Assembly: GCA_027604005.1 (NCBI GenBank)
Contig: JADGJT010000071.1
Location: 936 to 64,935, forward strand
Direction: 5' to 3'
DNA: 64,000 nucleotides
Origin: Dinochytrium kinnereticum
Taxonomy: Eukaryota; Chytridiomycota; Chytridiomycetes; Chytridiales; Chytridiaceae
A program made the position numbers and the translations under genes. Positions 12,404-25,321 of this stretch are shown piece after piece. Under the pieces are notes generated by a model. It did not search any database. It saw only the letters and a list, made by a program, of their open reading frames with translations, and was not told the origin of the DNA. Position 1 is the stretch's first letter. Every line of letters starts with the position of its first letter.

Positions 12404-13465
12404 ATGGCGACGCTGCTTTCGCCAACTTACCTCCAACGACCACCGACCCTTCCCTCTGTCATCTCACCTACATCGGCCGACGCCACTGCAAGCATCACCA
12501 CGAAGACAGATGCTGCATCGGGCAAGGCGGCCGTCACGCCCGATAAGCCTGGTTCAGAGCCTTCATCGTCCACTTCGGCATCGAACGCGTTATCATCCGA
12601 TCAGCGCTCGTCCTCTGGTCGCATTTCATTGAGCTCGTTACTGACGGCAGAATCAGTGCCTACATCTCTGTTAGATCTGATGAATCAAAAGGACGCGTCA
12701 TGTGCTTCTGAGGATGAGCAGGACGAGGAGGAGAGCACTGAGGACCGTGAGATAGATGGTCCAATGTCTCCTGTCGCAGGATCAGGGACAATTATACAGT
12801 CGAGGATCGTGCTTGGCTCCCTTATATCGTCTTGTTTCGTGATAAAGGATCCTCATGAGAAGCTTGGTATGTTCTTTATCTTTCCAGATATAGCTATTCG
12901 GGCCAGTGGAACTTATAGGCTACGATTTGATCTTTTTGATCTTTCGATGGGGGAGAGGGGGTCTCGGGAGAGAGACGCGAGTGGGACTCAAGGAAGCGCA
13001 GACTTGAAGGTTGGCGGGCATGGAAAGGTTGTCATAGAATCTAGCGGGCTTGGGGGGAATGATATATTGGTTCCAGTTTCCGAAACTTCGTCTTCATCAC
13101 TGGCCTCTATTGTGTCCGAAGAATTCACCGTTTACAGGTATGCATCCACACCCTTTTTCAATCGATTTGGTGTACGCCCATCTGAATGTTTATCCGCTTG
13201 TTAAACTTATGTCTACGTAAATTAAATGTCAGTCCAAAGCAATTCCCCGGAATGTCAGGTTGGCTTCCTTCCTTTTCTGTCTCTTTATACGCATGCCGTT
13301 CTTCTTATTTTTAACCTGATAGTGTTTTGCCGTCTTCTTCTAAATTATTTTACTGTGTTTTCAACAACACGTCCTGCTTTTTCTACAATAGACTCAACGC
13401 CTTACTCCATATGTTTTGCACGTCAAGGCATACGCATACACATCAGGCCAACCAAAGAATCCTAA
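12404..13465 (+). CDS. Velvet-domain transcription factor
   Basis: Velvet proteins are fungal DNA-binding regulators that couple light or nutrient cues to sporulation and secondary metabolism. Three exons: 12404-13137, a 26-nt exon 13233-13258, and 13392-13465; 277 aa. The N-terminal ~130 residues are Ser/Thr-rich and acidic, without a visible fold. The velvet core follows: RIVLGSLISSCFVIKD, FFIFPDIAIRASGTYRLRF, an inserted Gly/Ser-rich loop, SEEFTVY, then across the two introns PKQFPGMSDSTPYSICFARQ and GIRIHI. These match the family's conserved blocks (GSLVSS, FFVFPDLSVR, LRFxLxDL, FPGMxESTxLSxxFAxQGxxIxIR). Which subclass (VeA, VelB, VosA, VelC) cannot be decided by eye. The ATG at 12404 gives the longest open exon; an upstream 5' exon cannot be excluded. 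Confidence 0.9.
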
Positions 13466-14493
13466 ATTCAATCAAATACCAAACTCTAGACATATATATA
13501 TATATTTTTTTTTTGTTATCGTAATGTTGTTAGATTTACATTTGTTTTATGTTGCTAGCTGCACATTCTCTTCAGCTTCTTCGACATTCTTATCCGCTGG
13601 TGTATTTCATGTTTCCAGCGCTTGATGATGATTGATGGGGGTCACTGTTTTTTACCGCCTTTTCTTTGCTTTCATTGATTTTTAGATGACTGCATTTAGA
13701 GAGAGTTTCAGTAGTTTCTCATTTCCTTTTACACCCTTTAGCGCGCCTATCTTCCAGGCGCCAAGTCGTCCTCTTTAAATTGCAATATCTCGGGAGTTAC
13801 TCTGTCTAATTTTATCTCTTAAGCGCAGATCATTTGAATATTATAGAGATAGAGGGGCTGATGCATCTCCGAGCTAGCCATCACCACGATCCACTTTTTA
13901 CCATCTCATGACGGTAGCTTTTGAAGGATATTGCGCCTGCACTGGTTGTTCTGCCTTTGGTAAGTTTTTAGTGAAATGATCTGGGTTTATATCATTCATC
14001 ACTGCACGTGATGCCAAAAAGACAGTCGTTGATCTCTTTTAGGGGTGTTTTGGATCCTCTGGATGCATTATTTGTCCTCTTCTCGATCCGCCCCGTTTCT
14101 CGCCCATCTGTCTACTTGCATAAGAATCGTCCCCTACTTTTATCTATTCCACTTCACTATCACTGAGTCGTCCCAGGTTTATATCTTATTTAAATCACCA
14201 GAGAGTTACTTGGATCGCCACACGCCCCTTTTCGACGTACCCCCGCACATCATTTCCTGTCCAAAATTGCGGCATGTATTATCACTTGAAACCCCTTTCG
14301 CGTTAAGTCCTTTAATTGATCGTCATGCGGAAAGAAACGAGAATAAAAACATGGATCTACCGCCAAGTTCTGCAACTTCATTACGTTGAGTACCGCCGCA
14401 CGTAAAAAATAGAACAAAAGTTGACCAACTCCTCCAGAATACTGGCCGTGACAACCCCAGCCTTTAAAAAAAAAAAGAAAAGGAAAACATATC
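13466..14493. other. Intergenic interval with no supported gene
   Basis: AT-rich sequence between the velvet gene and the TPR gene. It starts with an (AT)n stretch and a T-run near 13494-13515. One 114-codon frame (14045-14389) has no recognisable motif and is not called. An A-run (14466-14482) lies just upstream of the next ATG. Confidence 0.55.
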
Positions 14494-16252
14494 ATGGCCC
14501 CTCCAAAACCGTCAACAGACAGACGATCTCGCGCTTCAAAGAAGGAGGATGAAGGCCCGGTTACCTTTGAAGAATTGTTGGAAGCTGCAACAGATTTCGA
14601 GGATCAAGGTGACCGCTACAGGACAAATGCGAAGGCCCGAAACAATTACGAAAAGGCTTGCGAAAAGTACGAAGCTGCTGCCATGCTTCGGCCAGAAGAT
14701 GCCGATGTGATGTACAATTGGTGAGACCAGAAAGTTGCGTTTCTTTTATCACTGACGTCCATCTCATAGGGGCCGAGTCTGTCTCATGCTTGCAGAGTTC
14801 GAGTTCCCCTCATTCTCATTGAAGAAGCGTTTGGGCTTTTACCAAAAGTCCATTAGCTGTTTCCGTAGCGCTCGAGACCTCACCACTCCTACCACTATTC
14901 CTTCCCAAAAGATTGATGTTTTGTTCAACCTCGCCCAAGCGCTGCAATCCTACGCTGAGCTGCTGGATGATGACGATCAAGCGAGAGAGTCAGCCTCGAA
15001 TCTGATGGGCCTTTTAACAGAAGCGGATGAAGTCCTAGTGGCTGTCTATGAGGCTCAGGAAAAGGAGTTTTTGGATCAGGAATCTTTCGAAGAGGACGCT
15101 GTAACTGCATGTGAGGATGATCACAAACATGAGCATGAGGGGGAAGCTGAAGAGCCAGAGACGGAGGGTGACGATGAAGTTTACGTAGATGTTGAAGCTA
15201 TCACAGCATCCACCATCATCGACACGCTGGTGGCCAGGATCCGTGTTCTCATCTCGCTCAACAAGCAGTCTCAAAACGGCGAATACTTCAAAAGGGCCGA
15301 ATCTGTCATTGAGTTGGCTGTCCAGTCATGGCTTCCCAAGCTTGTCGAGACGGAGAAGGAAGAACTTGAAAAAGCCAAGGATCTGCTGGACAAGCTTGCA
15401 GTTCTCCCGGACCTCGGAATCGCCGCTGCCTCCTTGGCGCGAGCGCAGGCCGAGGCCTCTTTAGCATCAAGAGCAGTCCCCACCAGTGGTGGAAGTGGCA
15501 GTAGTAGCAGCTCGTCTGCTAAGACTCTTACATGGACCGAATATTGGCAAAATGGTATCGACCTGTTGCAGCGCATCGTGGATAAGCACCCGAAATGTGC
15601 TGAGGCGGCATGTGACCGAGGAGATGCGCTGGTGGATCTCGCAGAGGCTCATATCACCTTGACACTGGGGTCAAGTGTCATTGGGTCCCGGCTTGATTTG
15701 CAGAAGCGGCTTTCCATCGCAGTTAACGGCGCGACACCTCAAAAACCGTTGATGGACTTGCCGGGCCTTACCGATGACGAGAAAACTCTCATCACATTAC
15801 TCCGAAAAATCTACAAGGACGCGTCGGCATCCTACGTCAATGCCAGCCGTATCGCCCCCTCCCGCGGCCCCATCCACCTCCGCCTGGCAGAGATAGAGCT
15901 CTACCGGTCTCACCTATATCCAATCCTCGAAACCCCATCCAAGCAAGACGTTCGCCTTACCCTGATTTCAAACGCAGAGGCATATTACCGAATTGCTCTC
16001 AAATCTGTTGGTTTCAAAACCATTCCCACGACCTACAAGGAGACTGATGACGATGAGACGGTCAGACTCGCCTTCCTCGGACTCGCAAGGGTGCTGTCTC
16101 ATAGTGCCACCGACCCCACAAAGGGCGTGCGTGAACTTTTGACTGCCTGGAGAAAGTGGGGTGGTTACCCTGAAGATCTCGTGGACGCCCCCATGGAGTT
16201 TTCTGCGGCTGTGAAGGAACAACAGTGGTTTGCGGATTTGACCTTTCAATAA
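14494..16252 (+). CDS. TPR-like helical repeat protein, unnamed
   Basis: Two exons, 14494-14720 and 14770-16252, give 569 aa. The N-terminal part looks like tetratricopeptide repeats: FEDQGDRYR, then YEKACEKYEAAAMLRPEDAD, then YNWGRVCLMLAEFE and DVLFNLAQALQSYAELLDD. The middle has an acidic, His/Glu-rich segment (about residues 180-215) and a Ser/Gly-rich linker before TWTEYWQNGIDLLQRIVDKH. Helical repeats continue to the C-terminus (AEAYYRIALKSVGFK, FLGLARVLSHSA). There is no signal peptide or membrane segment. TPR folds are protein-binding scaffolds; I do not recognise a named family, though a resemblance to fungal Ett1/Nro1-type helical proteins is possible. The stop lies 19 bp before the next start on the same strand, an unusually small gap. 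Confidence 0.75.
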
Positions 16253-16271
16253 AAAAACCTGAACTCTGTGC

Positions 16272-19200
16272 ATGGTTGAAGACAATTTGCTCGTGAGCAT
16301 CCGGTCGTCCATACGGAATCCTGATGCGGACGTTGAGCTCAGGGAGCATGTTGCCCCAACTGCCGATGCAAGGCAGAAGGAGGAGAGGGTGGGAGGAGAT
16401 GGACATGGCAGCATGGGTGCATCGCTGCTGGTACTCTTAGGAACATCAGAGGGCAATCTTCGGCAGTACTGTGCTCTCTTCCTTCACAAGATAAACAGTA
16501 AGATATCATGGGTGCATTCTAGAGCTGGGAACTCCCCCGAATGAGTTTGCAAAAGGCTTAACCCTTTCAATTGCGCCGACTTGAAATAGCGCCCGTTGGG
16601 ACTCACTTGAGATCCCTTGACTCGTTTCTGATCCGCTTTCCCGATGCATTCAAGTCGTTATATGTTCCACTGAAGGAAAAGGTAGGAATAGAACCGCATG
16701 CAAGTGCAATTTATCAACGTTCCAACTACGTGATCCCCAAGATCCTTTTGAAAGATCAAACACAACGTCCTCAGTCGGTATGCCTTTTATGGTGGCTCCT
16801 CCATTCGCAGCATTCAGCCAGTATCGTTAAAGCCATCGAAGCGGACCTAAGCCATGGAGAGAAAAGAGATAAACTGGCAGCCGTGATTGTTCTCTCGGAT
16901 TATTTAAAATCCAACACTCCCTCGTTCTATATGGGTTCTGGATGTGAGTCTTTATCCCTATTCTGTCCAAACAAAAAACTGATGGATTTTAGCTGTGGCT
17001 TATTCGATGGATGCGGAAAGACTAAAGGGGCAAAGAATCTGGGGAGTAATGCCGCGTCTCGTAAATGTCATTTTGATGGATGCTCCTCTTGATAAAGCCA
17101 CCCATCGACCTTACGAAACTCGCTTGACCACCGAAGCAGCGGGTCTTGCTATGGATTTGGTTAGCCTTATGCTGGAATCTCCTCAAAAAGACACATCTGC
17201 AAATGCTCAGGAGCTTGAGTTGGCGTCCGAATCGAAAGACACGCTGCTGGAATGCTACGAGAACGCGGTTTTGTTACTTGAGGCTTTGGCGAAGGTTTCG
17301 CCCTTCTATTTGTCCTTTTTTTCACTAACCATTTTTGATCATAGTTTAGAGACGATTTTTCAATGGAAAAGGCTGCCATAACCTCGTGCATAGAGATTCT
17401 GGGGTCATTTCCCGCAACAAGAGATGTTTTGGGAGAGCTAGAATTTGCTTCTTTGTGGAAGTTGATATCCGAGTTTATTCATCCGAAATCCAAGCGTATG
17501 TCGACACTTAAGGCGGCTAAGAAATTGAAGATGTTTGTGGAGTCTAAATTGGTATTGTTTATAGTTATATTTCCTGAATACTGTTCGGACCCTGCGATTT
17601 GATTTCTAACCGGAAAAAGGATACCCCTCTCGCTTTCTTCAGGAAGCTAGTTGTGACTGCTTTTATTGTTTCCGATAGGACAAAGGAGGAGCTAAAAGAG
17701 CATTTGCTTGTGCCCGAAATTCTTCAGCATCTTATGAACTTAATTTCGTCCTTAGTATGTTAACTGACGAGGCTGTGCTAATATCTTTTTAAAGTCCCTC
17801 ACCAAAAATACTCCCGGAAGATCACTATCTTTCTCCCTTCTCCGCTTCCTCGTTTCGATAGTAGGCCTTGAGTCCATCGAAAAAATTCTGGAACCGCTTC
17901 TCCAGTTTCTCGATGAAGGCGAGGTGCGTGAAGATGATGCCGTATTGGAATCTGTGACGGGACTGATCGCCGAGTACACTGTTTTGCACCCTGCGTATGT
18001 TCTCCCGGCGCTGTTTGGGAGAATGGACTCGGAAACGCAGGCAGTTCGTCACAATGCTTTAACTGCTCTGTCGCAAATCTTTAAGGTTTGTAAGGATCTT
18101 TTGGAGAGCGAGGCGGCGCCTCAGTTTTCGAAGTTAAGGTTCGTGAGCATTGGACGTGCGAAAATCTTACGTATGTGAAAGGGAGACCTTGACGGATTGC
18201 CTTATGAATAGACTGTATGATGACAATATCCATATTAGGAACCAATCTTCTTTTCTCTTTGCCTATACAGGTTTGGTTTTTTCTTCATCTCTTTCGTTGT
18301 GCTGACATACTTTGTCAGATCCAAATATCATCGTGCCACGTCTTTGCGCATACCTTAATTATCGCGATGATCGGGTTAGGTCAACAGCTGAAAGGAGCTT
18401 AGTTGAAGCACTTCTATCCCCAAAACACCACGCCGAGGCGGCAGTGGCTTTGCTTGACTGCATGAGGTTTGCTTCTTAATATTTTATAAAGAAGTCTACT
18501 TACAGTTTCAGAAATGAATCTCTTGTATCTCCCGCCTCATCGGAGGCCGAAACTCCGAGACGAACTCCAATAACGCCTGCTGATATCTACACCCGCAAAA
18601 CAGCACCCATTATTGCCAATACTACCAGTACGCTAGGCGCTCGCCTCACTTCGCTCTCGCTAACCCCACTTTTTACCTAGCTGAAACCAACACGGCAAGA
18701 GATTCCCGAACAGAGAGAATGCTGCGAGTCACCAAAAAATGGGCCGAGACCGTAGATAAGCGTCTATGGGCTGATATTATTCCCCGATTACTTTCTAAGA
18801 TGTACGCCGCCCCAAACGATGCTGTCATTATACGATTCGTGAGAGCCGTTTCGCCGTCGTGGGGCTCAAAAGAGGTTCGAATTGCGGCAACTTGGTGCTT
18901 AGATGTAATGGCGAACCAGCCGGAATCGACAGGGGATGGGGGAGATTCGAGCGTTGAAGACATTTTGTTTTCGAGGTTATGTCCTATGCTGGCCTTAAAG
19001 GTAGGCTTAAAATGGCCCTTGGATACATATTTATTACATTTTTGTCATTAATCGTTGGAGATAGATGCTTCCGTTACCAGCATTTAAGGAATTTATTGAT
19101 TCCGAGGTGACATCCATCGGGACTGAGTCTATCGCCAGAACCCTCATCAACGAGATATGTGATAGGTCCCTTTTGCGTCAAAGCTTATCTAACTTTCAAG

Positions 19201-20408
19201 TTCAGGATAGAGTCTCAATCTGAATTCACCCACGTTCGAAAGGTAGCCGCAGAGCTCCTTGGGCACTTCCCACCAGCTTCTGTCTGTCCTATTTTGAAGA
19301 CCAAATGCGTCGATGTCCTTAACCGTGATAGGACCCATCTCATTCAATACTACCTGTTTTCGTGCTGTAGCCTTGTTGCCAGTCACGGTCTTGAGCCAGG
19401 AACTGTCTTTGGCATGGTCATTGGATTTGTGTTTTGCATCTTGATACGGGATGAGGATCTACCGGAAGCAGGTAAAAACATACTTTTATACATAATATTA
19501 ACTTTTGTTCTTTTGTTTTGTTTTTCTTTGCTTTTTAGTATCCGAGATTGTTGGTCGTGGATGCATTGAATCTCTCTCCCTTTGTATAAGGGTTGCCCTC
19601 GCGTCTATTAAGCCAGCGCCGAAGCAGTTGATAACCGATCTGGACACTCCTCTCCCAATACCCTTAGATGATTTCGGTATGATCACTGTCTTTGAGGACG
19701 TGATAAATTGCGTCAATCCGTTTTGGATATCGACAAATGATGCAGGGAAGGGCCGTTTAATGGCATTGCTCGAAAAATACCCAGTCACATATAAGAGTTT
19801 TTGTGACAAGTCTTTCAAGGTCTCTGTCTTTATTTCAAACGTTATCACGACCACAACAAAACATTTGCACGAATCTGAGATGGTGGGGAACCAGCCCGAC
19901 AAGGCGCAGAATAATGGGGCTGCGATGTTGAATCTGCTTGAATCAACTGCCCCAATTTTAATTAATACCTATGCGACTATGTTGAAGAGGTCGGAAACAC
20001 CAGGAGCTATGGTTGTTGCTGCGGCGTGTTGCCAGGTATTTTACAGCTACATGATCTATTCTAACACCTTCCAGTGCCTCTTTCACCTGGTGTTTAGCTT
20101 AAAGGAGGAAGCCTCTCCTTTCGTTATCGACCTGCTCCGAGTTGCTATGGAAGGACTTAACGCGTCAGAATCAAAGGTACTCCAAAATTCAATGTCCTCA
20201 AGTTTCTGATTTGAATATTCAGGTTAGACTTACCTCTGTCAAACTGATCGGTGCTTGCTACGCCCTACCTTCGGAGCACATCAACCGGATTGTGGATCCA
20301 CTTCTTCTGGTTCAGGTCAAGAGAGCCATGGAAGCTGCCTCGGGTATTGAGACTGACCCAACCGTTAGAGAGATTGCGAGCAAGCTGTATATGGCCATCC
20401 ATGCGTGA
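16272..20408 (+). CDS. HEAT-repeat protein of unknown family (1,133 aa)
   Basis: Fourteen exons join in frame: 16272-16497, 16590-16943, 16993-17294, 17345-17551, 17620-17754, 17795-18138, 18212-18270, 18319-18466, 18512-18627, 18681-19000, 19065-19165, 19206-19471, 19539-20176, 20223-20408. The product is almost wholly alpha-helical with repeat-like segments: ESVTGLIAEYTVLHPAYVLP followed by VRHNALTALSQIFK; DDRVRSTAERSLVEALL; VRIAATWCLDVMA; VRKVAAELLGHFP; VRLTSVKLIGACYALP. The spacing of Val-Arg and Ala-Leu patterns is typical of HEAT/armadillo solenoids used as scaffolds or transport adaptors. I do not recognise the family. A 39-nt stretch at 20035-20073 could be either exon or a short intron without changing frame. 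The first exon begins 19 bp after the preceding gene. Confidence 0.75.
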
Positions 20409-20501
20409 ATCGATTAATATTTCTTTTTCATAACCTCCTCTCTTTCCATCCATTAAAAAAACCGTATGGATGTGTTTCTTCTGCTGTTAAAATGAAAGTA
20501 G

Positions 20502-20741
20502 TCTACTGCCATTGCGTTTCAAGCTCAGGCGCTTGTGGAAGCCCTTGCGGACAGCTTAGAGAGCCTTCAATACATCCTTAATATTCAGAGCATAATGCAT
20601 AATGTATATCTTGTTTGGCTCAGAAAACATCTTTCTCGTAGCCAAGCACAGCCACCGATTGACTTATATGTCACGATAACTCATCGCATACAACCTTTGT
20701 ATCGGCAAATGTTCGTCGCGTTAGAGCAACATAGGATCTAG
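20502..20741 (+). other. Possible orphan exon or small gene
   Basis: An open segment of about 80 codons looks protein-like, with a helical, Leu-rich start (ALVEALADSLESLQYILN) and an ordinary amino-acid mix to a stop at 20741 (RQMFVALEQHRI). No ATG is in frame at its left end; it begins after a stop at 20499, so it would need a splice acceptor (candidates after 20501 or 20528). I could not link it in phase to the HEAT gene upstream. It may be a small unannotated gene with a missed first exon, an alternative 3' exon, or chance. Confidence 0.25.
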
Positions 20742-20790
20742 TATTTCGTTAACATAGAATGGTAGCAAAATAGGCGTCTAAAAATTCACC

Positions 20791-23321
<2,531 letters not shown>

Positions 23322-23341
<20 letters not shown>

Positions 23342-25294
23342 GAAACAGCAGGTAAGGCACCAAAATCAGTCCCAGCGTCTCTAAAAACACCAAGAACCCG
23401 GCTTTCACCATCCCCCAATTCGATGATCTTCCACCCTCCTCATCCTCAGGAGGATCGCCCCCAGAGTTCGACGCTGAGCCTTCCCTACTTATATGATAAA
23501 GTGGTATCTGAGAGTATCCCTTCCCAATGGCTCTGGAGCCTCGCCATTTTGCAAGGAAGAAGGAGAGAATCAACGTCGCGACAGCCAGAATGATGTACCA
23601 AGTGTAGATTCTTATCTGTGGGGCGAGAGCGCATTTCTGAATAACGTGTATGGGTTCGGGAGAGAGGGGCGTTGAGGCTGAGAGGGAGAGGAGGGCGAAT
23701 CCAGGAAAATGATTTCCCTGCAGCCAAGAGAATGTCGCTATCGAATGCTTTTTTAGGGTAGGGGTTAGAGCATAATTAGAGGAGCGGCTTTCCTTACTTC
23801 TACGGCGCTGTAGTTTTTGGATTTGTGGGTATAGACGCCTGGGGTCACGTATTAATAAAACAAAGCTAGTTTAAGAAAACAAACAATCGTCATGGTCGTC
23901 TCCAGACAGGACTAGGCTAGGTTTAAGCCCTTCCAAAAGGGCCTCTGACAACGGCTCAATAACCAGATCTAAACGCGTTAATAAGCCTGGCCCGAAAGGT
24001 CCGTCCACTTACTTTGATACTGAGTGCCAGTACCCTGTCTGATCAAAGGCTTATTTCTTAAGCCCCCGCAAGAAGACCCCGGAGGTCTGTAAAGTGGTAT
24101 ATGTGTGAGGAGAATACGAGGCGAAGGGGGAAGGTTTTCTGGAGGAATAAGAAACCATTAAGAGTCGAGAAAAAGGCTTAGAGCAGGGAACAAATAGCGA
24201 AAGTCTCACCAGGCAATGTGATCTCACGTAAAAAAGCATCGGCCTGCTGAAATGATTGAAGTGAGCTCTCTAGAGCACTCAAACTGACAGTGTCAACAGC
24301 AATAAACGAGTGGTTTGCAATTTGGAACTGCTGATTCGCAGGCCCAAAAGTCGATTCGTAACGCGTATATGCATGGCTGATAACTGCGAAAAGTTATCGA
24401 ATACTGGTCAGCAGCTGTCAAAATGGAAAGGAAACGGAAAGGGTTACCTCTCTTCCCGAAGCCAATATCATGATTTCCCGCTATCCTATAAAAAACGGCG
24501 TTGTTACGCCTTTGGAATATCTTTTTAAACCGACTGAGCTCTGCCATAAATCTACAATAGGACTTCTGATCAGCCCAAAACACGCTTGAGAACGAATAAA
24601 GTCCAAACAAACACACATATGGTCTCCCCACTCGCGACCGCCGTCCATCAAGTCTCCAAGGAACAGTACAGTGCGTGGCCTCAGCGATCTCATTATGACG
24701 CCAAAGTTTCGTTTCATGTAAATGTCAGAGTAGAATTGGGTGAGTTCCAGGATTATTCCCTAATTAAAGTCAGTGGGTCGTTTTGCTCATAGGAGATGGA
24801 ATACCGGCTTTTGCTTGTACGAGAATGCATCTGTCAGTTGAGGGTCTGCAAGGATCATGACATGTTCATCTTCAGACGCCTTAGAAACGTCCGGTCAGAT
24901 AAGTGAGGACGTCACCAAAGATCTTACAGAGCGAGCAACGGGCCATTTGCAAGAAACGATATAGATCCTCGGCACTACGATCTCACAAAACGCCAGGTTG
25001 ATGATCCATACCACAACAAGCGCTACCAAAAACCCGCCGATCAGCCAAAGAAGTTTTATAGAACGACAGTGTCCATTCGCAGACAAAAACAAACAACAAC
25101 TCACGATTCCAGGAGGAAAACCTCAACCCACTCTTGCCGATCCCCCTCAAGACATGCCACACGACCCCCCTGATGTTCTTTACACTCATGATCAGCAGCG
25201 TCATTCTCTTCCCGTCGTCGTTGCGACCGTCGCCCGTCAACACTCCGTCGGGAACAACCAGTAACGCCGCAGAGTTCCTCCGACGCACATTCAT
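23322..25294 (-). CDS. Ted1/Cdc1/PGAP5-type metallophosphoesterase
   Basis: Membrane phosphodiesterase of the ER that, in yeast and animals, trims ethanolamine phosphate from GPI-anchor mannose to allow export of GPI proteins. Ten exons: 25294-25105, 25022-24928, 24879-24805, 24759-24613, 24565-24448, 24383-24210, 24138-24013, 23968-23885, 23838-23798, 23747-23322; 491 aa. An N-terminal membrane segment (LVVVWIINLAFCEIVV) is followed by CKWP. The metallophosphoesterase blocks then appear in order: LADPQLTD, FLGDLMDGGREWGD, RIAGNHDIGFG, LLTHIPLYRP and SGDDHDDCVYTH. The C-terminus has SFSWLQGNHFPGFALLSLSA and two hydrophobic segments (WYIILAVATLILSFFLA and FLVFLETLGLILVPYLLFLI). The stop overlaps the holo-ACP synthase coding end by 20 bp. 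A 47-nt intron (24566-24612) uses a GTTTGT donor. Confidence 0.92.
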
Positions 25295-25321
25295 CTCCCG
25301 TGTGACAAGGTCAGTCAAAAG
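25295..25321. promoter_or_regulatory. 27-bp divergent start-codon gap
   Basis: Starts of the Ted1-like gene (-) and the spermidine-synthase-like gene (+) are 27 bp apart. Promoter elements must lie within leaders or coding exons. Confidence 0.55.

Noticed and set aside
14045..14389. 114-codon frame upstream of the TPR gene
   Set aside because: No recognisable motif and rich in rare-looking composition; more likely promoter or leader sequence.
16778..16810. A possible 33-nt intron in the HEAT gene (GTATGC...CGCAG)
   Set aside because: The region reads through in frame as plausible helix, so an ultra-short intron is not needed.
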